Below are positions 27,906 to 42,100 of a DNA stretch of 64,000 bases, piece by piece (the stretch's first letter is position 1; each line of letters opens with the position of its first letter). Under the pieces are notes generated by a model, which did not search any database, was not told the DNA's origin, and saw only the letters and a program-made list of their open reading frames with translations. Both the position numbers and the translations under genes were made by a program. Source of the stretch: Numida meleagris (lineage: Eukaryota > Chordata > Aves > Galliformes > Numididae); assembly GCF_002078875.1 (NCBI RefSeq), contig NC_034409.1, positions 16,181,786 through 16,245,785 of the forward strand. Direction: 5' to 3'.

Positions 27906-28789
27906 AAACTGATGGTCAATAATAAACTGCACGTATCAGTGTTGGTTGTGACATCCTACTGAACACGATTAACAAGTTGGATATACATGTAGAGCGTGAT
28001 GTTTACATGTGAAAATGTTTATTCCTGCCTTTATGTAACATCCTTGGGGAAGTCCTTATGATGAGTCAACACTTTATTAAGACTTAGCCTAGCATGACGT
28101 TTTCTGGTAACTATGGCCAGCTGAGAGCCTTACCGTGCTTTACCTTTGGTTGTAACAGGTAATGATTTTGTGTAGAGTAGGTAGAAATATCTGTGCTTGA
28201 GCTAAGGAACAGTAAGTCAAGGAGAGTTTTAATTCACAGTAACACATGAAGGTAGGTTGCCAAAGAAAACAGGACTCCCTAAATCTCCATCTCTTTCCAA
28301 GGGTACAAATGGAGGACATGATGTTGGATGAAAGTGTCCTCAACAGAAGGGCTGCTAGTGGCTGGCATCTTCTCAGCTGGACCATGCTGACAGAGCAGCC
28401 ACGTGTGAGGCATGCTTCGTTTCCCTTCATTTCTGTCCAACTGTTCCCACAGACAGTGGAGTTGCTTTGCTTGAATTTGGTAGAGATTTGCTGTTGGCTT
28501 TTCCCATCCAAATTTCAGAGTAACTTGCAAAACTGTAGGGTTCCATCATTTCTGGGCAGTGATCTTCAGGAAAGGAGAGTAGATTCCTTCTCAGGCAAAC
28601 TGAACCTCCACACTTATTCCCATGAGTGAAGTGCAAAGGTCCAAGAGAAAGAAGCATCCTTTAGTGGACCAGGAAAAGTGCATAGCAGACAATGGGAAAG
28701 TGGGAACGATGAAGGAATGAAGGAGGCCAGTGCCACTATGAACCAGGATTGCACTGCTGAGCTGATCCAAGTAGTCCAAGTAGGACCTG
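27906..28789. other. Spacer between two CR1 copies, no gene seen
   Basis: Unique sequence. Overlapping sense and antisense frames (28140-28629) show no recognisable domain and no splice structure. The left boundary of the next CR1 is uncertain and could extend into the last 50 or so bases. Confidence 0.5.
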
Positions 28790-29516
28790 GCACACAGGTA
28801 GCTTGTCTCCCCAGGGATAGAGCACAGCCCTGCCGAAAAGGACTTGGGGTACTGGTGGATGTCAGCTGGACGTAAGCCAGCAATGTGCCCCTGCAGCCCA
28901 GAAAGCCAACTGTATCCTGGGCTGCATCAAAAGCAGCACGGCCAGCAGGGCAAGGGAGGTGATCTTGCCCCTCTGCTCTGTGCTGTGAGACTTCATCTGG
29001 AGTACTGCGTCCAGATGTGGAGTCCTTAGTACAGGAAAGACATAGATCTGTTGGAGCACAACCAGAGGAGGGCCACAAAAATAATCCAAGGGATGGAACA
29101 CCTCTCCTGCGAAGACAGGCTGAGAGAGCTGGGACTGTTCAGCCTGGAGAGGAGCAGGCTCTGGGGAGACCTGAGAGCGGCCTTTCAATATCTAAGGGGG
29201 GGATACAGGGAAGAAAGGGACAAACTCTAGCAGGGTCTGCTCTGACAGAACAAGGGGAAATAGCTTCAAACTAAAGGAGGGGAGATTTAGATTGGATATA
29301 AGGAAGACGTTTTTTACAGTAAAGATGGTGAGGCACTGGAACAGGTTGCTCAGAAGGGTGCTGGATACCTGGTCCCCGCAGACATTTAAGGTCAGGCTGA
29401 ATGGAGCTCTGAGCACCTGTTCTAGCTGTAGGTGTCCCTGTCCATTGCATGGGAGTTGGACTAGATGACCTTTAAGGGTCCCTTCCAATTCAAATGATTC
29501 TATGGTGCTATGATTT
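28790..29516 (+). mobile_element. CR1 LINE fragment with RT C-terminus and 3' UTR
   Basis: About 730 bases of CR1 in plus orientation. The translation, with frameshifts, shows the RT tail order typical of CR1: a PAEKDLGVLVD-like block near 28830, an RPHLEYCVQMWSP-like block near 29010 and an [17 protein letters not shown] block near 29135. The 3' UTR ('gaggcactggaacaggttgc', 'ggagttggactagatgacc') and a decayed terminal repeat at 29497-29516 follow. The ORF is broken by indels. It shares its 3' end closely with the copy at 27740-27905 and lies in the same orientation. Confidence 0.93.
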
Positions 29517-32500
29517 AAATGTTTTTATGATCTTGTTTGTCATGCACCAGGAGGAACTTAGCACACTGATCTCAGGGCTGTGAAATGAATTCAGCTTTAT
29601 AGCTGATATGTCTGAGAAAGAGCTATTTGTGACTTTATGTTGGTAGCCATAGAAATCTCTGTAATAGTGAGCTCTTTTGTTAATGCACCAACCAGAATTA
29701 TCTATTTTTATTCCCTCCACCTTAGGAAGCAGTTCCACTGGTCAGCAATGGCAGTCATCAATGAGCACCCCAGAATTCATATGTTAAACAAAGTGCCACT
29801 CATGAAAGGACAAAACAGTATCCTCTGGCTTCACAAAATCTCTGCCTGCTTTTTCCAGCTGTGCTGAAAACCTTTTTCCCATTTAAGCTAGTACTTAAAC
29901 GGATGTTCATCACCAGTTGAGAAGGATTCATTTGGAGGTAACACATCTTTCTAAAAGATTTGCTAGCTTAATTTTCAGAAGTATTGTGCTTTTCTGGATT
30001 CTGCTGATGATAATGTAGGCTGCAATTTTTCTTACACCGAGGGAATCTAAGTGTCCCAAATAAAAGCACCCGTGCTGAATGACAGAATTACGGAAATTAT
30101 CCAAATTCTGTCAAACTCAATGGAAGCCTTTCCACAGACCTCCAAGAGAGTTTGACTCCATGTGTTTGTGACCAAATTTTATCTTCACTCCACGGTTTCT
30201 CAAAGCACACATGTTTATTCGTAGCCAAAAGTGATTACAGGTCACGATGTCTTCACATAAAATTTGACCCCGTATTTGAAAGGAATTAGTTTCTCCTTGG
30301 GTAGTACTTATGGTGAATTACCGACTTACTTCCTTCAGAGTGGAGTTGCTTATCTTAAAAAAAAAAGAAAAGGGGGTTCTTTTTTTTATCTAATCTCAGG
30401 ACTCACTCGTATCTCTTTCTTGAACAGTTGCAGTAAATCTTAGCAGGATTATCAGAGTTTTACAGGCTTTTGGAAGCTTTGGATTTGCCTTCATGCTGTT
30501 AGGCAGTGCAAGCATGAGAGGATGAATCTGCATCACAGCTAAACACCTGCCACTTCAAATCCTGCAGTGGCAATGAGGGTGTCCCAGTAGGATCATCCAA
30601 TTTCTGCAGCTTACAAAACACATGATTTTTCCTGCAACCACAATAAAACTAATTCATGTTTTGTCACAGACTCACTACATGGTGCTATGATGCAGATATA
30701 ATATGGGAAGGTTGGAGGGTACAACGGAATAAAAATGAGTTTGCTGTGAAATTAAGTAATACTATGATAGGAGAGATAAAGATAACTTAAAACTAACGCA
30801 TTGTCCAAGGAAGAGGATTAGGTATTATTCCATTTGAGTAGAAATGCCTTTGGCAGGCAATTCTTACAGATCTGGAAAAGGTAAGTATGTATTAATACAA
30901 TACTACTACTGGTGAGGAGCAGGAAAAACAATAGTTTAGTAGAAGAGTGTTGTCAGCGAGGTGCAGGCTGCACCAGTACTCCAAAAAATCTGCTGCTTCT
31001 GCTTTTCCGGAGGAGAGTGCTGTGTGGAGGGCTGAAGGGAATCTGTAGTGACAACAGTGAAGAGGAGTGAAATGTCATCCTCACCTCTGCATTACTTCCC
31101 AGATCTCTAGGTAGGTGACAAAGAAACACAGATGCAATAATTCAGTGACAATTTGGGTTGTTACTTGTTTTGATGAATTTGTGCTCTTTAAATAAAAAGC
31201 TGTTATACATTTTAATTAAGAGGAATGAAGAAGTCATTTGTGAAAAGGTTCAATTACCTAAAAAAAAAAAACACAGCAAGGCTCCAATTTCACGCAAAAC
31301 TTCACAGGATAAAAAAGGCCAAGTATGTCTTTTAATTATAATGCTATTTGATTTATAATTACACACAGAGATGTTTTATTAAAAAACATTCTTAAAAAGA
31401 TAGCTTGTGCCAAGCCTTAGTAATATGCTAATATTTAATGCCAGCAGCCAGGCAAAAGAGGCCTGTTTTCAGAACCATCTCTAATTATTGCCAGGTAGTA
31501 GATAAGCCGAGATTCTTGAAATTAAAACCCAAAGAATTTGAGCGCAATCAATACTATCTTGAATGACTACTGACAGCAGCATCATATCCTATTGGAAACA
31601 ATTTGAAAACATCCACTGAAAAGAACTTGAGTTTACATAATTCATGAAGCAAACAGTGAAAATAAAATAACTGTGATGGTAATCCTGCCCTCCTCACCAC
31701 CATTCTGTGGTTCCTGGCTACACAGCATGTGCTAGATCTAACACTCTCCAGACCCCCATGTATTCCAATTAAATTTACCCAAAAGACGTTTCCCCCCCCA
31801 AAGTGATAAATTGCTGGATTAGTGAATTAAATACATCTCTTAACAAAGCTGGCAGAAGGCAGGGAACAGACAGAAGTGACTGGCATCAGGGAGAGAGGAA
31901 AGCAGGAAAACAAGATGAATGAGTAAAAAAGAAAGAGATCGTCTCCCTCTTGGCATGCAGTGTGCAATACCACGTCTTTAGATATTGATTGGAATAGGGA
32001 TATGGAGCCCAAGTGCTTTTTCCTTTTACCTGCCTGCTTTACTGTCAGTTTCTTGAGATAAAAAGCCTGAAGTAACTATTGCAAGCTGTGCCTATCTTTT
32101 CCTATGATTTCCTAAATTGTTTCTATTTCTAATTCCTGTACGCAAATGCCACACCATGTCAAAACTGTGAGGCAACAATTTCTTATGACTAAAAATCCCG
32201 ATTTTCCTGCATATGAACAAAAGTTCCATCAGTTTACTGCTGATATCTCAATTTGTATTGAAGTGGCATCTGCCAACACTTCCCTACAGGTGACCAGAGT
32301 GGAAGAGAGGACAGAAGCGAAGGCTCTGCAGGCTGAGGGGCTGCTCGTCACATGTTTTTTCAGGGCATTTTTCCATGCATATTTTTCTCTTTCGATGCAA
32401 GGCTTTCCACACCCAGCCTGCAATTTAGGGGACACACAGTTGCACTAATGAAGCTGTTAACCGTGTTCTAAATAACCTGTGCAATTAATTATTTTTGAGT

Positions 32501-35500
32501 ACTAGTCTTCTGTTGCTTTAAAACAACAACAACAACAAACACTAACAGCCAACCCACCAAGAAACCATGGACTATCTCACTGATCCAGTTTTGAGTATGT
32601 TCCCAAGATTCCCACACAGCTGAGGTTTGCAGTCAACTGCATTGCAAAGGAAGGAGTAAATGAACATCCCAGGAACTTCTACTGCTCCTGCTGTGGTTAA
32701 CTGGCATCTAATCACTGCCTGAGACTGGATAACGGAGGTGGGTGATCCCAGCAGTGTCATTCCAGTTTCCTCATCCCCTTTCTCATTTTGAGACATAATA
32801 GTAGCAGTTGCTGGTCTCACATTTCCATGCAGAGAAGGAATTTCCCATCGATACTGCTGCTGTGGTGTCTGCTCTGTCTCCTGGATGTTAAGAGGGGCAC
32901 TTTACTTGCCTACATTAAGTTGGAAGTGACCTTTAAGGAGTTTGCCCTATAGTTCACTCTACGGGAGTTTAAGTAATTGGCAGCAGATGAAGAGGCTGCT
33001 CTCAGCAATGCTTTCTGCAGCTGCAGTGTGTCTCAGACCAGTATAACAGAAGAACAATGACTTTGAGGATTGGTGGTGAGATGCCTTTCTGTGCAAGTGC
33101 TAGGCAGGGCTGGCTTAGCTTCGGGTTCTAGCAGAACAGCATTACTAAAGCACTTCATTCTGGGTTTTGTTGCCATGTCAGGGGCATAGTGAGGGCAGGC
33201 ACAAAGACGACTACTACTTATCAGGTGAATACTTACGTTCCTCAAAATTACACAGAAATTGAAAGTACTTCTGCAAAAATATTTCAAAAGTATGGTACAC
33301 AAAACCGACTTGCTTTTTTGGTCTCACTGGAGTTACATTAGCACCTTGTTAAATACTCCATTGATTTTAGAATTGCTTTAATGGGCTATCAGTGTGTCAC
33401 GGTTCTGAGTGTGAGTATTGATCTCAGCTGCTGGTTTTGCACCAACGTTAGATGTTACACAGCAGGGGTTTTTTTCAAAGTCATTTTATAGGATATTTGA
33501 TAATCATGTTCAGGAGCATGCCCTTTTACTTGCTAAGCATAACATTCTAGGTATTTGTTGACAACAGGAGACTGAGGCACTGAGTCGTGTTAAGATGTCC
33601 TCTTCCCATTCTTTAATCAGATGTTTTCCTCTGACATTCCTTTAGGACATGTTAGCTTCCTGTTAGTACTTAGAGACGTATTCACTTGAAAACTGGTTTT
33701 GTTATATTTTATTCTCTTTGTTTGGTAGAGTAGAGTCTTCAGAAATGGTAAAACAGGACCTTTTTGTCACTTCCCTTTCTTTGACAAGACTTTCGTTTTT
33801 GCTCCAATGAAATGCAGCGGCACTCAGCATTCATTTTAATGGCTGATGCTCTTATTGTTTGCATATCTAGCTACCCGTCAGTTAAATGCAGGGAGGACAA
33901 AAGCCAAACGGATTCCTTAATGTGTGCACTCTGGGAAGTCACACTAAATGATCTCAACTTTGCACCACTGATGCTTGAGAGTGCCCCAATTGGTGACACG
34001 CACATTTCAAAATGACCTTGACTATCCAGCAGCCGCATCCGCAGCACTAATTCCCTGAATAACAGGTTGACTGCCTTCAAATGGAGAGGGCTGGAAAAAT
34101 ACTGCTGCAGCCAGTAAACTTCCCATGTATTTTTCAGTTTTTTTCTCTACCAACTGCTATTACTGATCACCGAGAAAGAATTTTCTTTGTGTCTCTGCAT
34201 GAGGCTCAGATCTTTGGATGTCTGACACAGCTTACAGGTTTTCAGTCCTTGAGAAAATGATCTGTCTTTCCTGCGTAACCAGAGCTAAGCAGAAAGAATT
34301 AGTTCATGATTTCTGAAAGAGGGAATAAATGTGGCTATTGGGTATACTTTTGGAGGTAGGAATGTGTTCCTATTTATCTATAACTGACAAATGAAACAGT
34401 GTTCTTGAAGTCCCTGCAGAGCCCTGCTCTGTCCCACTGCTCCTCGAGCACATCCGTCTGCAGTGCCAGCAGGGCACACTGGCACAGGCAGCTGCTTGAA
34501 GTGCTGGTTATCACTAGATAACAGGTAGCAGATATGGACAACAAGGGAATGGCTGAAAAAGGCATTCCTTGAATATTTCAAAACTTATTTACTGCTAAAG
34601 AGAGGGGGAATACCTGAAAGGGGATATATTTTATTATTTTTTTCTATTTATATATATAATAAATATGTGTATGTATGATCTAGAAGAACAATAATGGCTT
34701 CTGGAAAAAACATCTCAAGATTTATGAGGCAATCAGAAGAAAAATCATTGTAAGGAGTGAAGAATGATGATTAAAATGAGTGAGCATTTTTGTCGCTCCT
34801 GTTCAAGAAAGGGGATTTCAGTGTTGATTAGGAGCAGGAATAGTGCACTAGAATGGAGGAATGAGAAATGTGCCTTAGAGGACAGGAGCTCTGCTTCTTT
34901 AAGCTAGCAAAATCAAAGATAAGGAGGTGTGGGTTTTTTGTTTGTTTGTTTGTTTTTCTCTGTAAATTCATCAGATACATATGAATAGTCCTAGAGAAAA
35001 CTCTGAATAAACAGCAAAGTGAGAAATTAAAACAGCTGCTTGAAAGAGCTTCAGATGTGATTAGCAGCTGGAGAACGTGCCTAACAATATCGAGTTTTAA
35101 GACATTATATGATTAGCTGCATCAAAAAGGACAGAGAGATGGCAGTGTCTAAGTACCTCTCAGGAAAAATATATTTTGTACCCAAGAGCTCCTTAAGCAC
35201 AGGAAGGTCTGTGAACAACCAGTGCCCTGAACTAATGCTAGGCAAGTTCAGACAGAAAACAGAACTCATAACTTCAATGTTGGCAGTGATTATCTCTCAC
35301 AACACATTATCAAAGGAAGTGCTGAGTGGTTCAGCTCATAATATTTATCTGGAAGGGAGCATTTTAGCCACAGTTACAGCTCCACACAAATGGACACTAG
35401 GTGAAATTTCACAGACTGAAAGAGGTAATCACTGTTGTGAGCTTGAGATCTACAAACATAACTTAAGACAAAACACAGAACATTCTGCTCTACAGGAAGA

Positions 35501-38500
35501 AAAATGCAGGTAAAAAATAAAAGGCTTATAGGCAAGCACCTCATCTTTTTCCTCCTTTTCTGAATAAATTTGGTTCAATTTATGTTGGCTGTTTCACCTA
35601 TAGAGATTATTCTCCTGCTTTCTATCTCCAAAGTCATTTCATGATGTAAAAACCTTCTTGATAACCTTTTTTAATTGGAAGAGAATTGAATATACACAAA
35701 TGCATACAAAATATTTTGCAGTAAAAAGAAAAAAAAAAAAGAGTCCAGATCTTTACTGCATAGTTTGGATATAATTGGTTTGTTGTTAATTGCAAACTGA
35801 TTGGTTTACAAACTGAATGACTCACTGTGTGACATGGCAGCAGGCGTATATGCCAGAATGGCTTTCATGTGAAAAAAACAACCACCATAATTCAGAGACA
35901 GTTTTGCTCAGAATGCTTTTCCAGCTACTTCCTTGTACTACATGAAAAAGAGAAATGGATGCTGGCAGTCCAGGGCCAAGCTTGGAGCTGAAGCCATCTT
36001 CATGAGGTCACATCTGGTTTGCACAGAGCTCTGCTGCTTAGACCTGCAGGTAGAGGATGCATCCATCTTTAAGTCATGACAGGCAGCTGAGGGGCTGTGG
36101 CACTTCTCTTGCCTTGGGTCCATGAGCACACACCTATGAAGGCTGTAAAATACTCACAGCAGAATGAGAACCATCACTGGTTCCTATACATTGAATTTCT
36201 TCCCATCCTTCCCAATTTTCCTGTGTCATGTAAGCACTCATCTGTCAGCTTCATTGAAGATCTCTAGTGAGAGCCCAGTAAATTCTCTGTACAGCTCCAG
36301 AGAGCTGCAGAATCGAATGGTTAGAGTCCTTCGTTAGGAACCTACCTCCATGAGATCACCACAGGCTCTGATTCACAATGTAATCTATTTTCTGCTAATA
36401 ATGAGATGAACTGAAGTAACTGCAGAGAAATTCAATTAGTATTGTAGCTAATAAAAATGATCGTTGTGATAGAAAAATGATTCATAACTGCAGAATGTGC
36501 TTCTGCATGTTTTTCATTCCTTAGCCTGCACTAACTCTTGTAATTTAATATATCCCCGCACTTCCGAACCACACATGGCTTCCCGCTCAGTAGCAGCCAT
36601 GGTTTGTCTCCACACTAGAGTGTTTTTTTCAGCACTACTTCCCATGGTCAGCTCCTTCTTCCATCAAGGGCAGTGGTGTAAGACAGGACTCCAACATACG
36701 CTCTGTTTTTGAAGTACTGTCATCTGCTTCTGCACACAGCAAAGTCCATAGAAGAGGATACCTAACAGTCAATTGCAACTTTTCTACAGCCATAATTCCC
36801 ATGCTGCTAACCAGGCAACAGCCATGGTGGGTGTTTCAGCCATCCGACTTTCACAGAACCACAGATGTCAACTGTCATCTGTGTGATAGTGTTGTTCTAG
36901 TTTTTTACTCTGCAAAACAGACTATAACCTGCTAATGAAAGATGCTGAAATACCTTAACGAGGGGATTTTCACACAGGCACTGATAGTGCTCAGTGGACG
37001 TGGAAGAGTAGCGTGTAATTGGCTCTTGTGAATCTGAAAGGCTCTTTCTCTCTTCGTGTCTTTTAGAAATTATACTGTGCTCTGGTTGTAATTATCTTTC
37101 ACCTCTGTTGGCAGAAAGAATCACTTTGTATTTCAAATTGTTTTTCATATTTCTATTTCTGTAATTAAAATCCCACTATATTACATAAGCTTAATACAAG
37201 ATAATTGGAAACAAACTCAGAATTTTCAACTAGATGAAGAGAAGCACACTTCCTTTTGAAGTGTGCAATGTCAAAGGGACAGATCCTTCTCCCTCCTCCT
37301 GATCCTTCTGAATTTGCCAGAAATGTTGCTGCAAGCTTTATAGAAGTTATGGTAAATCCCACTGACTTCAGTAATTGAGAGCTGGAACAGGAAATGTTGT
37401 ATTTAGGAGTGGAATTTTGCTCCAAAAATGTTTTCCCAATAATCCTGGTAATGCTTTTACTGATACAATTTGAAGGTTCCGTTATTTAAGCACAATAACA
37501 CATGCCAGCATAAACACTTAGCAGTTGATGACACAAAACTGCTGCTGCAAATACATTAACATTATTATTTTTCTGTCATGTAAAATTCAGACTGGAAAGA
37601 ATGACAAGAACCTGCAAGTAGATTCTGGCCTTGCAGCAATGAGCTTGAACAACCACCAAACACTAAGTAGCATCTTCTGACTTAATTTGATTAACAATTT
37701 GCACGTGTTTTGACTACTACAAAGTAGACTGTAAAAAAAAGCTGCTTGTAGTATAGTTAATCTCTGGCATAACCAACAGGAGCCTGATAGGAAGGATTAG
37801 AACAAAAATGACTTATTGTTGTCCATTAATAATTCATACTCTTTTATCTGTATGTGACTGCTAAATGGAAATAAAATAATTGGCTGAAAATGTGTCAAAT
37901 ATAAAACTTGGTGCAGAGCACACTTATGTATCCCATTCCCCAAATTTTCAGTTGCTCTACGAGATGAGCTCTTTCTACTTGGAAGTGCACGGCCACGTAT
38001 AGAAGAAAACATAGACATAAGGTAACAGCTGCAGTAACAGCACGATTTTTTCCTTAATCTTTTCTGATAAATCTCAACCTATCTGAATCAAGTTATACTG
38101 TTCTACAGGGCAGAAGTATGAAGACATTCCTAAAAGGTACATCTTTTTAATGATTACATGAATACTACTAAAATTTAAACGTCCACCAATATTGTAGAAA
38201 TTCTTATTTCAGCTTGAAGTGCAGATACTGACCCAGGTTTTTAAATTACAGGAATAAAAGCCTATAATCTCCATACATACATGAAAGAACACAGGGGGCC
38301 AAGGGAGAAGGGGAGCCTCAAAAACTCAGTCTGAGAAACAGCCCCTGGTCTCGTCTTGGTGATGGACAGTCAAGTGTCTGAGAGCTGGCTACTGCAGGGA
38401 CCAGGAGGTCCACACTAGCTGATAGGCAGTCAGGGGCTCCAGGGGCCATCTATGGGGTGGATGGTGTGTCCAAGCCCTGTTACTGGAGGCATCACAGAGC

Positions 38501-38639
38501 CCAAACCAGGAATGAGTATTGCTTCCTCCACTCTTGGACTCCCAGAGGGGATGGCAGGGAGTTAACACAATGATTAAATATGTTGCAAAACCCAAAGCCT
38601 TGATCCTTCCAGGGGATACCCAGCTATGTATTTGTCAAT
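29517..38639. other. Intergenic DNA, no gene seen
   Basis: Unique, AT-rich DNA with simple repeats (AAC units at 32523-32538, TA-rich run near 34650, TTTG repeat at 34936-34957). The longest frame, 35109-35513 plus (134 residues), has no recognisable domain or splice signals and is left out as chance. The last 350 or so bases are somewhat GC-richer and may be an unrecognised flank of the LTR that follows. Confidence 0.55.
34936..34957. repeat. TTTG microsatellite
   Basis: A T-run followed by perfect TTTG units, visible directly. Confidence 0.85.
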
Positions 38640-39190
38640 AGTTTATGGGCCTGTTAGGCCTGGTTCCATGACTAATGGGGGGGGGGGGACCCACAGACCC
38701 ACACCCTGGGAAAGGGAGAAAAGGGGAAAAGGTAGGGAGATAGATAGGCCTAAAAACAAAACAGCGGCAGTGATCTGAGGAGGAAAGCTAGTTTACTAAA
38801 TAAGAAATCGGAATGCAAAATAACACAATATAATAGAATACAATTGGAATTGAAGCTAATAAATAAAATGAGAGTGTCCAAAAAAAACTGAAGGCCTTAC
38901 TCTAATGCTGAAGGTGAGATGGTTAGGGAGCGCGCACCTCAGATGAGCAGAAAGGGAAAAGGGAGGCGTCTCATGGTATGTCAACAGTTTTATCTTTCCC
39001 TCTGAATGAAAAAGGGAAACAGAACAATGCAAAATCCTCTGGGAAATGTAGTTCTTCTTCTCTTCTGAGAACCAGGTACCCAGAACTATCCACGATCCAT
39101 GGAACTGGAGCATTAAATCTTTAACTCTCAGTGCACTAGATGATGTTATGATGTGGAATACCGATAACAAAAATCATAAAACCATGAATT
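38640..39190 (-). mobile_element. Probable ERVL-like LTR
   Basis: On the minus strand the segment resembles avian ERVL LTRs. It starts near a block encoding 'tggtattccacatcataaca'-like sequence, followed by 'ggagttaaaggtttaatgctc'-type and 'agaactacatttcccagagg'-type blocks. Then comes an A/T-rich part with a TTTTATTTATTAG core, and finally the reverse complement of a gggaaaaggg...G-run block. The plus strand carries a 12-base G run at 38677-38688. I place the family by remembered layout, not by search; exact ends and target-site duplication were not found. The 104-residue minus-strand frame at 38856-39170 is a shadow of the LTR. Confidence 0.45.
38677..38688. repeat. Poly-G run
   Basis: Twelve consecutive G residues followed by ACCCACAGACCC. 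It is probably part of the LTR-like element and a likely site of sequencing-length error. Confidence 0.9.
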
Positions 39191-42100
39191 TTATTTTCAA
39201 AGAAACATGGCAAAATATTCCCTAAGACACTCTCAGATGTGAACAACTCTGTCCCCATTTTTGTTGCTGAAATTGAGTGTCAAGCAGGCACGTGTGGCCA
39301 GGGAAGGATGTCAGTGGTAGCCCATCACAGAGGCTGTGAGGGTGGCTGCCCCATGAAGATGCCAGCCGGACTGCTGCAAGCTCTGGCAGCCAACTGGAGG
39401 TGCAGACAAGGGAGAGTGCCCGGGGCTGGACCAAGCACTCTTTTCTCCCAAACTAGTCCTTACCTCCACTGGTGAGGCTGAGCTGTTGACTGAGGCTGCA
39501 GGGAAAAGCTTTCATGATGGCACTGGAGAACCACAGCAAGCTATTTCCACTGAATCTTTGCTGTGCTTCTCCAGTGTGTGTCTCCAAAGGCGTCTCACCT
39601 CTTGCTTTACATATTAAAGTATGTGTTGCCCTTTTCTGTATCTGCCAGTAGGCAAACAGGTATTATCACTGAGATTGAAGGCAGCACTTATTTGCAGAAT
39701 AATCACTTCAGGTTGCATTTGAAGTGGTCCCTTTTCCTCCTTACCATGATTTTCTCTGTTTAGTTTTGCTTGAAGCATTTTCTAACAGGCTTCTTCAGCT
39801 CGCCCTGCGCTCCCTGCTGTCACGTGGGCAGGCAGGGCCACTGCTGCTATTTGACTGCACATCCACAGCTCTTTCCAAAAGATTGTTGCAGGCCCTGGGC
39901 ACACCAATTTCTCAGCATATGTTTAGCTCTAAACTTGTAAGCTTTACTGCAGTCATATTTAGAGACTTTTAGGCCCCTATCATCCCTACCTCATCTGTGA
40001 GCTCTGTGCCAAAGCTCTAAATACAATTTTAAGAAACCTTTGAAAAAGCCCACAGTCATAGGATGATGCAGAGAGGCCTTAACCACCTCCACCCTTTCTG
40101 CTACTTTGAAGAGAGCCAGCACAGACTCTCACAGTACTGAATTTGTGGGTGTTTCCATGCTCTTAGTTTTTCTGGGGCCAGACATTCAAGTCAGACTTTA
40201 ACTTTATGCGTATAAACCCTCAGGTGCATGGGGCATTTTACTGATGGAAACCTAAGGTAGCTTCAGTAATTCCAGGGTCAGTGGCAACCATGCATGCTGT
40301 AGGAGCCATTTTAACTTGTGTGTTTCAGTGTAGTCCTTTGGTCTATCTGTGCCTTAATTCATTAAATCTGCAATACTTATTTCCAAACTTCACTTTCCAT
40401 TCTGTTTAGAAATCTATAAAGGATTAAAAATGACACTAGCCAAAACCTGCACTTAAACTGTTGTTTTCAAGAATATGTTCTTTTCTTTAAATGTATTATT
40501 CAAACTCAACCTTCAGTTGCTTTGCTGTTTTGGAAGTGCTGCAAAATGGAGAGCATATTTCTGAAGATTAGATTTAGCTTTTGGTACTTCTTTGTATGAG
40601 AGTGGATTAATTAAGGTACAGAAAAAATAAGTGGTTTTAAAATTTATATCATTCTTTTTTCTATTTTGCATTTTTAGAAAGGAGACAGACTTTAGAGAGC
40701 TTAAACTAATACCTTGATCCAAAGTAGAAATGCAAAAATCTCATGAAATTTGCAGAAATATTCTAGATAGCAAATACAAGTAGATAAGATAAATGTGCAA
40801 GAAAGCCTGGCTTACTGATAACTTCCTGAAACTCAGTCACTCCTTGTCAAGTTTATACATCAAAAAGTTGATGTTCAAGAGATCTTAATCACCTGCTATT
40901 CTAAGAGGAAATGAGGCTGCTTTGTAGGAGGTAATACATAATTATTTTTATTTCCTGATAAAATTATCTTAACCACCCAGTATATATGGCAAGATCGCTT
41001 TTGAAATTGCTCAGATATTCACATTAGTAAATTTGATCCTTGCACTGGGCTTTTCTATATCCTTTTAATATCCTTCCACTTCCCCATTTATTCCAGTTTC
41101 TCTGGTATGCTTTTCATAAGTATTATATATTCTAGTATGAGGCTTTATAAATACTTGGACTCTATTCATTTGCAAAGTGATATTTTAGCCTGTATTTTCT
41201 CCTATGTTACAAGAAACATACCATTCTATTGAAAAGCAAGCTAGAATGTATGAGAAGCAGAAGTGTGGGTAGTCTGGCTTAATCTGAGGGTTGGCAGCTG
41301 AATATCATGGGGGAATTATTCAATGGAAGGCAGGCAGGGTGGCTTGGTACATCTATAGACAAGTACTTTTTAAAGTGTAAATTGGCAGGTGAATATTTCT
41401 GTCACTGTTATTTTCTCTTGCTGAAATTAAATGTCATCATTTTGGGGCACAGAGCTCCATGCACTGGTATTACAAAACTGTAAGGCTCTGCTCTGTGAAA
41501 GACCAAACCCATGAACCCTGGTCCACCTGAGAGTTTAATTTCACACTTAAATTTAAATTTGCGTTATGGTTGGACTGGAATGCACACATGCTGAACAGTA
41601 AGCTGAAGTTTAAGTGCTCTGGTGCAGCATTATGCTTAGCATCCTGCAAAGCTGAACTCTAAATGCCTCCTGACAGTGGTACCAAAAATAAGTTATGGGT
41701 CTGAAAGATGCTGAATCTTCAGTCTGGAGAATAAATATCATGCATATATTAGTAATGATCACAGCATGGGCATTTTTTAAAAGGGGAAAACCATAAACTG
41801 TGTCCAAAGATTAGTGGAGGGTGACTGTAGCTACTTGCAGGATTGCTTGTTTCTGCAGAACTAAAAATCATGACATTTATGAATCGGAACAACAGGCATG
41901 AAACAAATTTCAGTATAATAATGTTCAGAAGGCAAAATGTGTAGTTTTATCCAAAAATATGAATGATGGCAACAACTGTACTGTTCGTAACACTGGAAAC
42001 TGATGGAAATGAGCACTGAAGAGAGTTTAGAAAAAAAAAAAACATTCAGGGATCACACTGAGGGAAAGAGAGACTGAAAATGCAGTGGGAGTTGACAAAA

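Noticed and set aside
28140..28629. Frames of 123 and 127 residues on opposite strands
   Set aside because: They mirror each other over a moderately GC-rich spacer next to CR1, with no family resemblance.
35109..35513. Plus-strand frame of 134 residues
   Set aside because: The longest frame in the gene-poor interval outside repeats, but no domain, no paired splice sites and no Kozak-like start; within the range expected by chance over 64 kb.
38856..39170. Minus-strand frame of 104 residues
   Set aside because: It lies inside the LTR-like element and reads LTR sequence, not a protein family.
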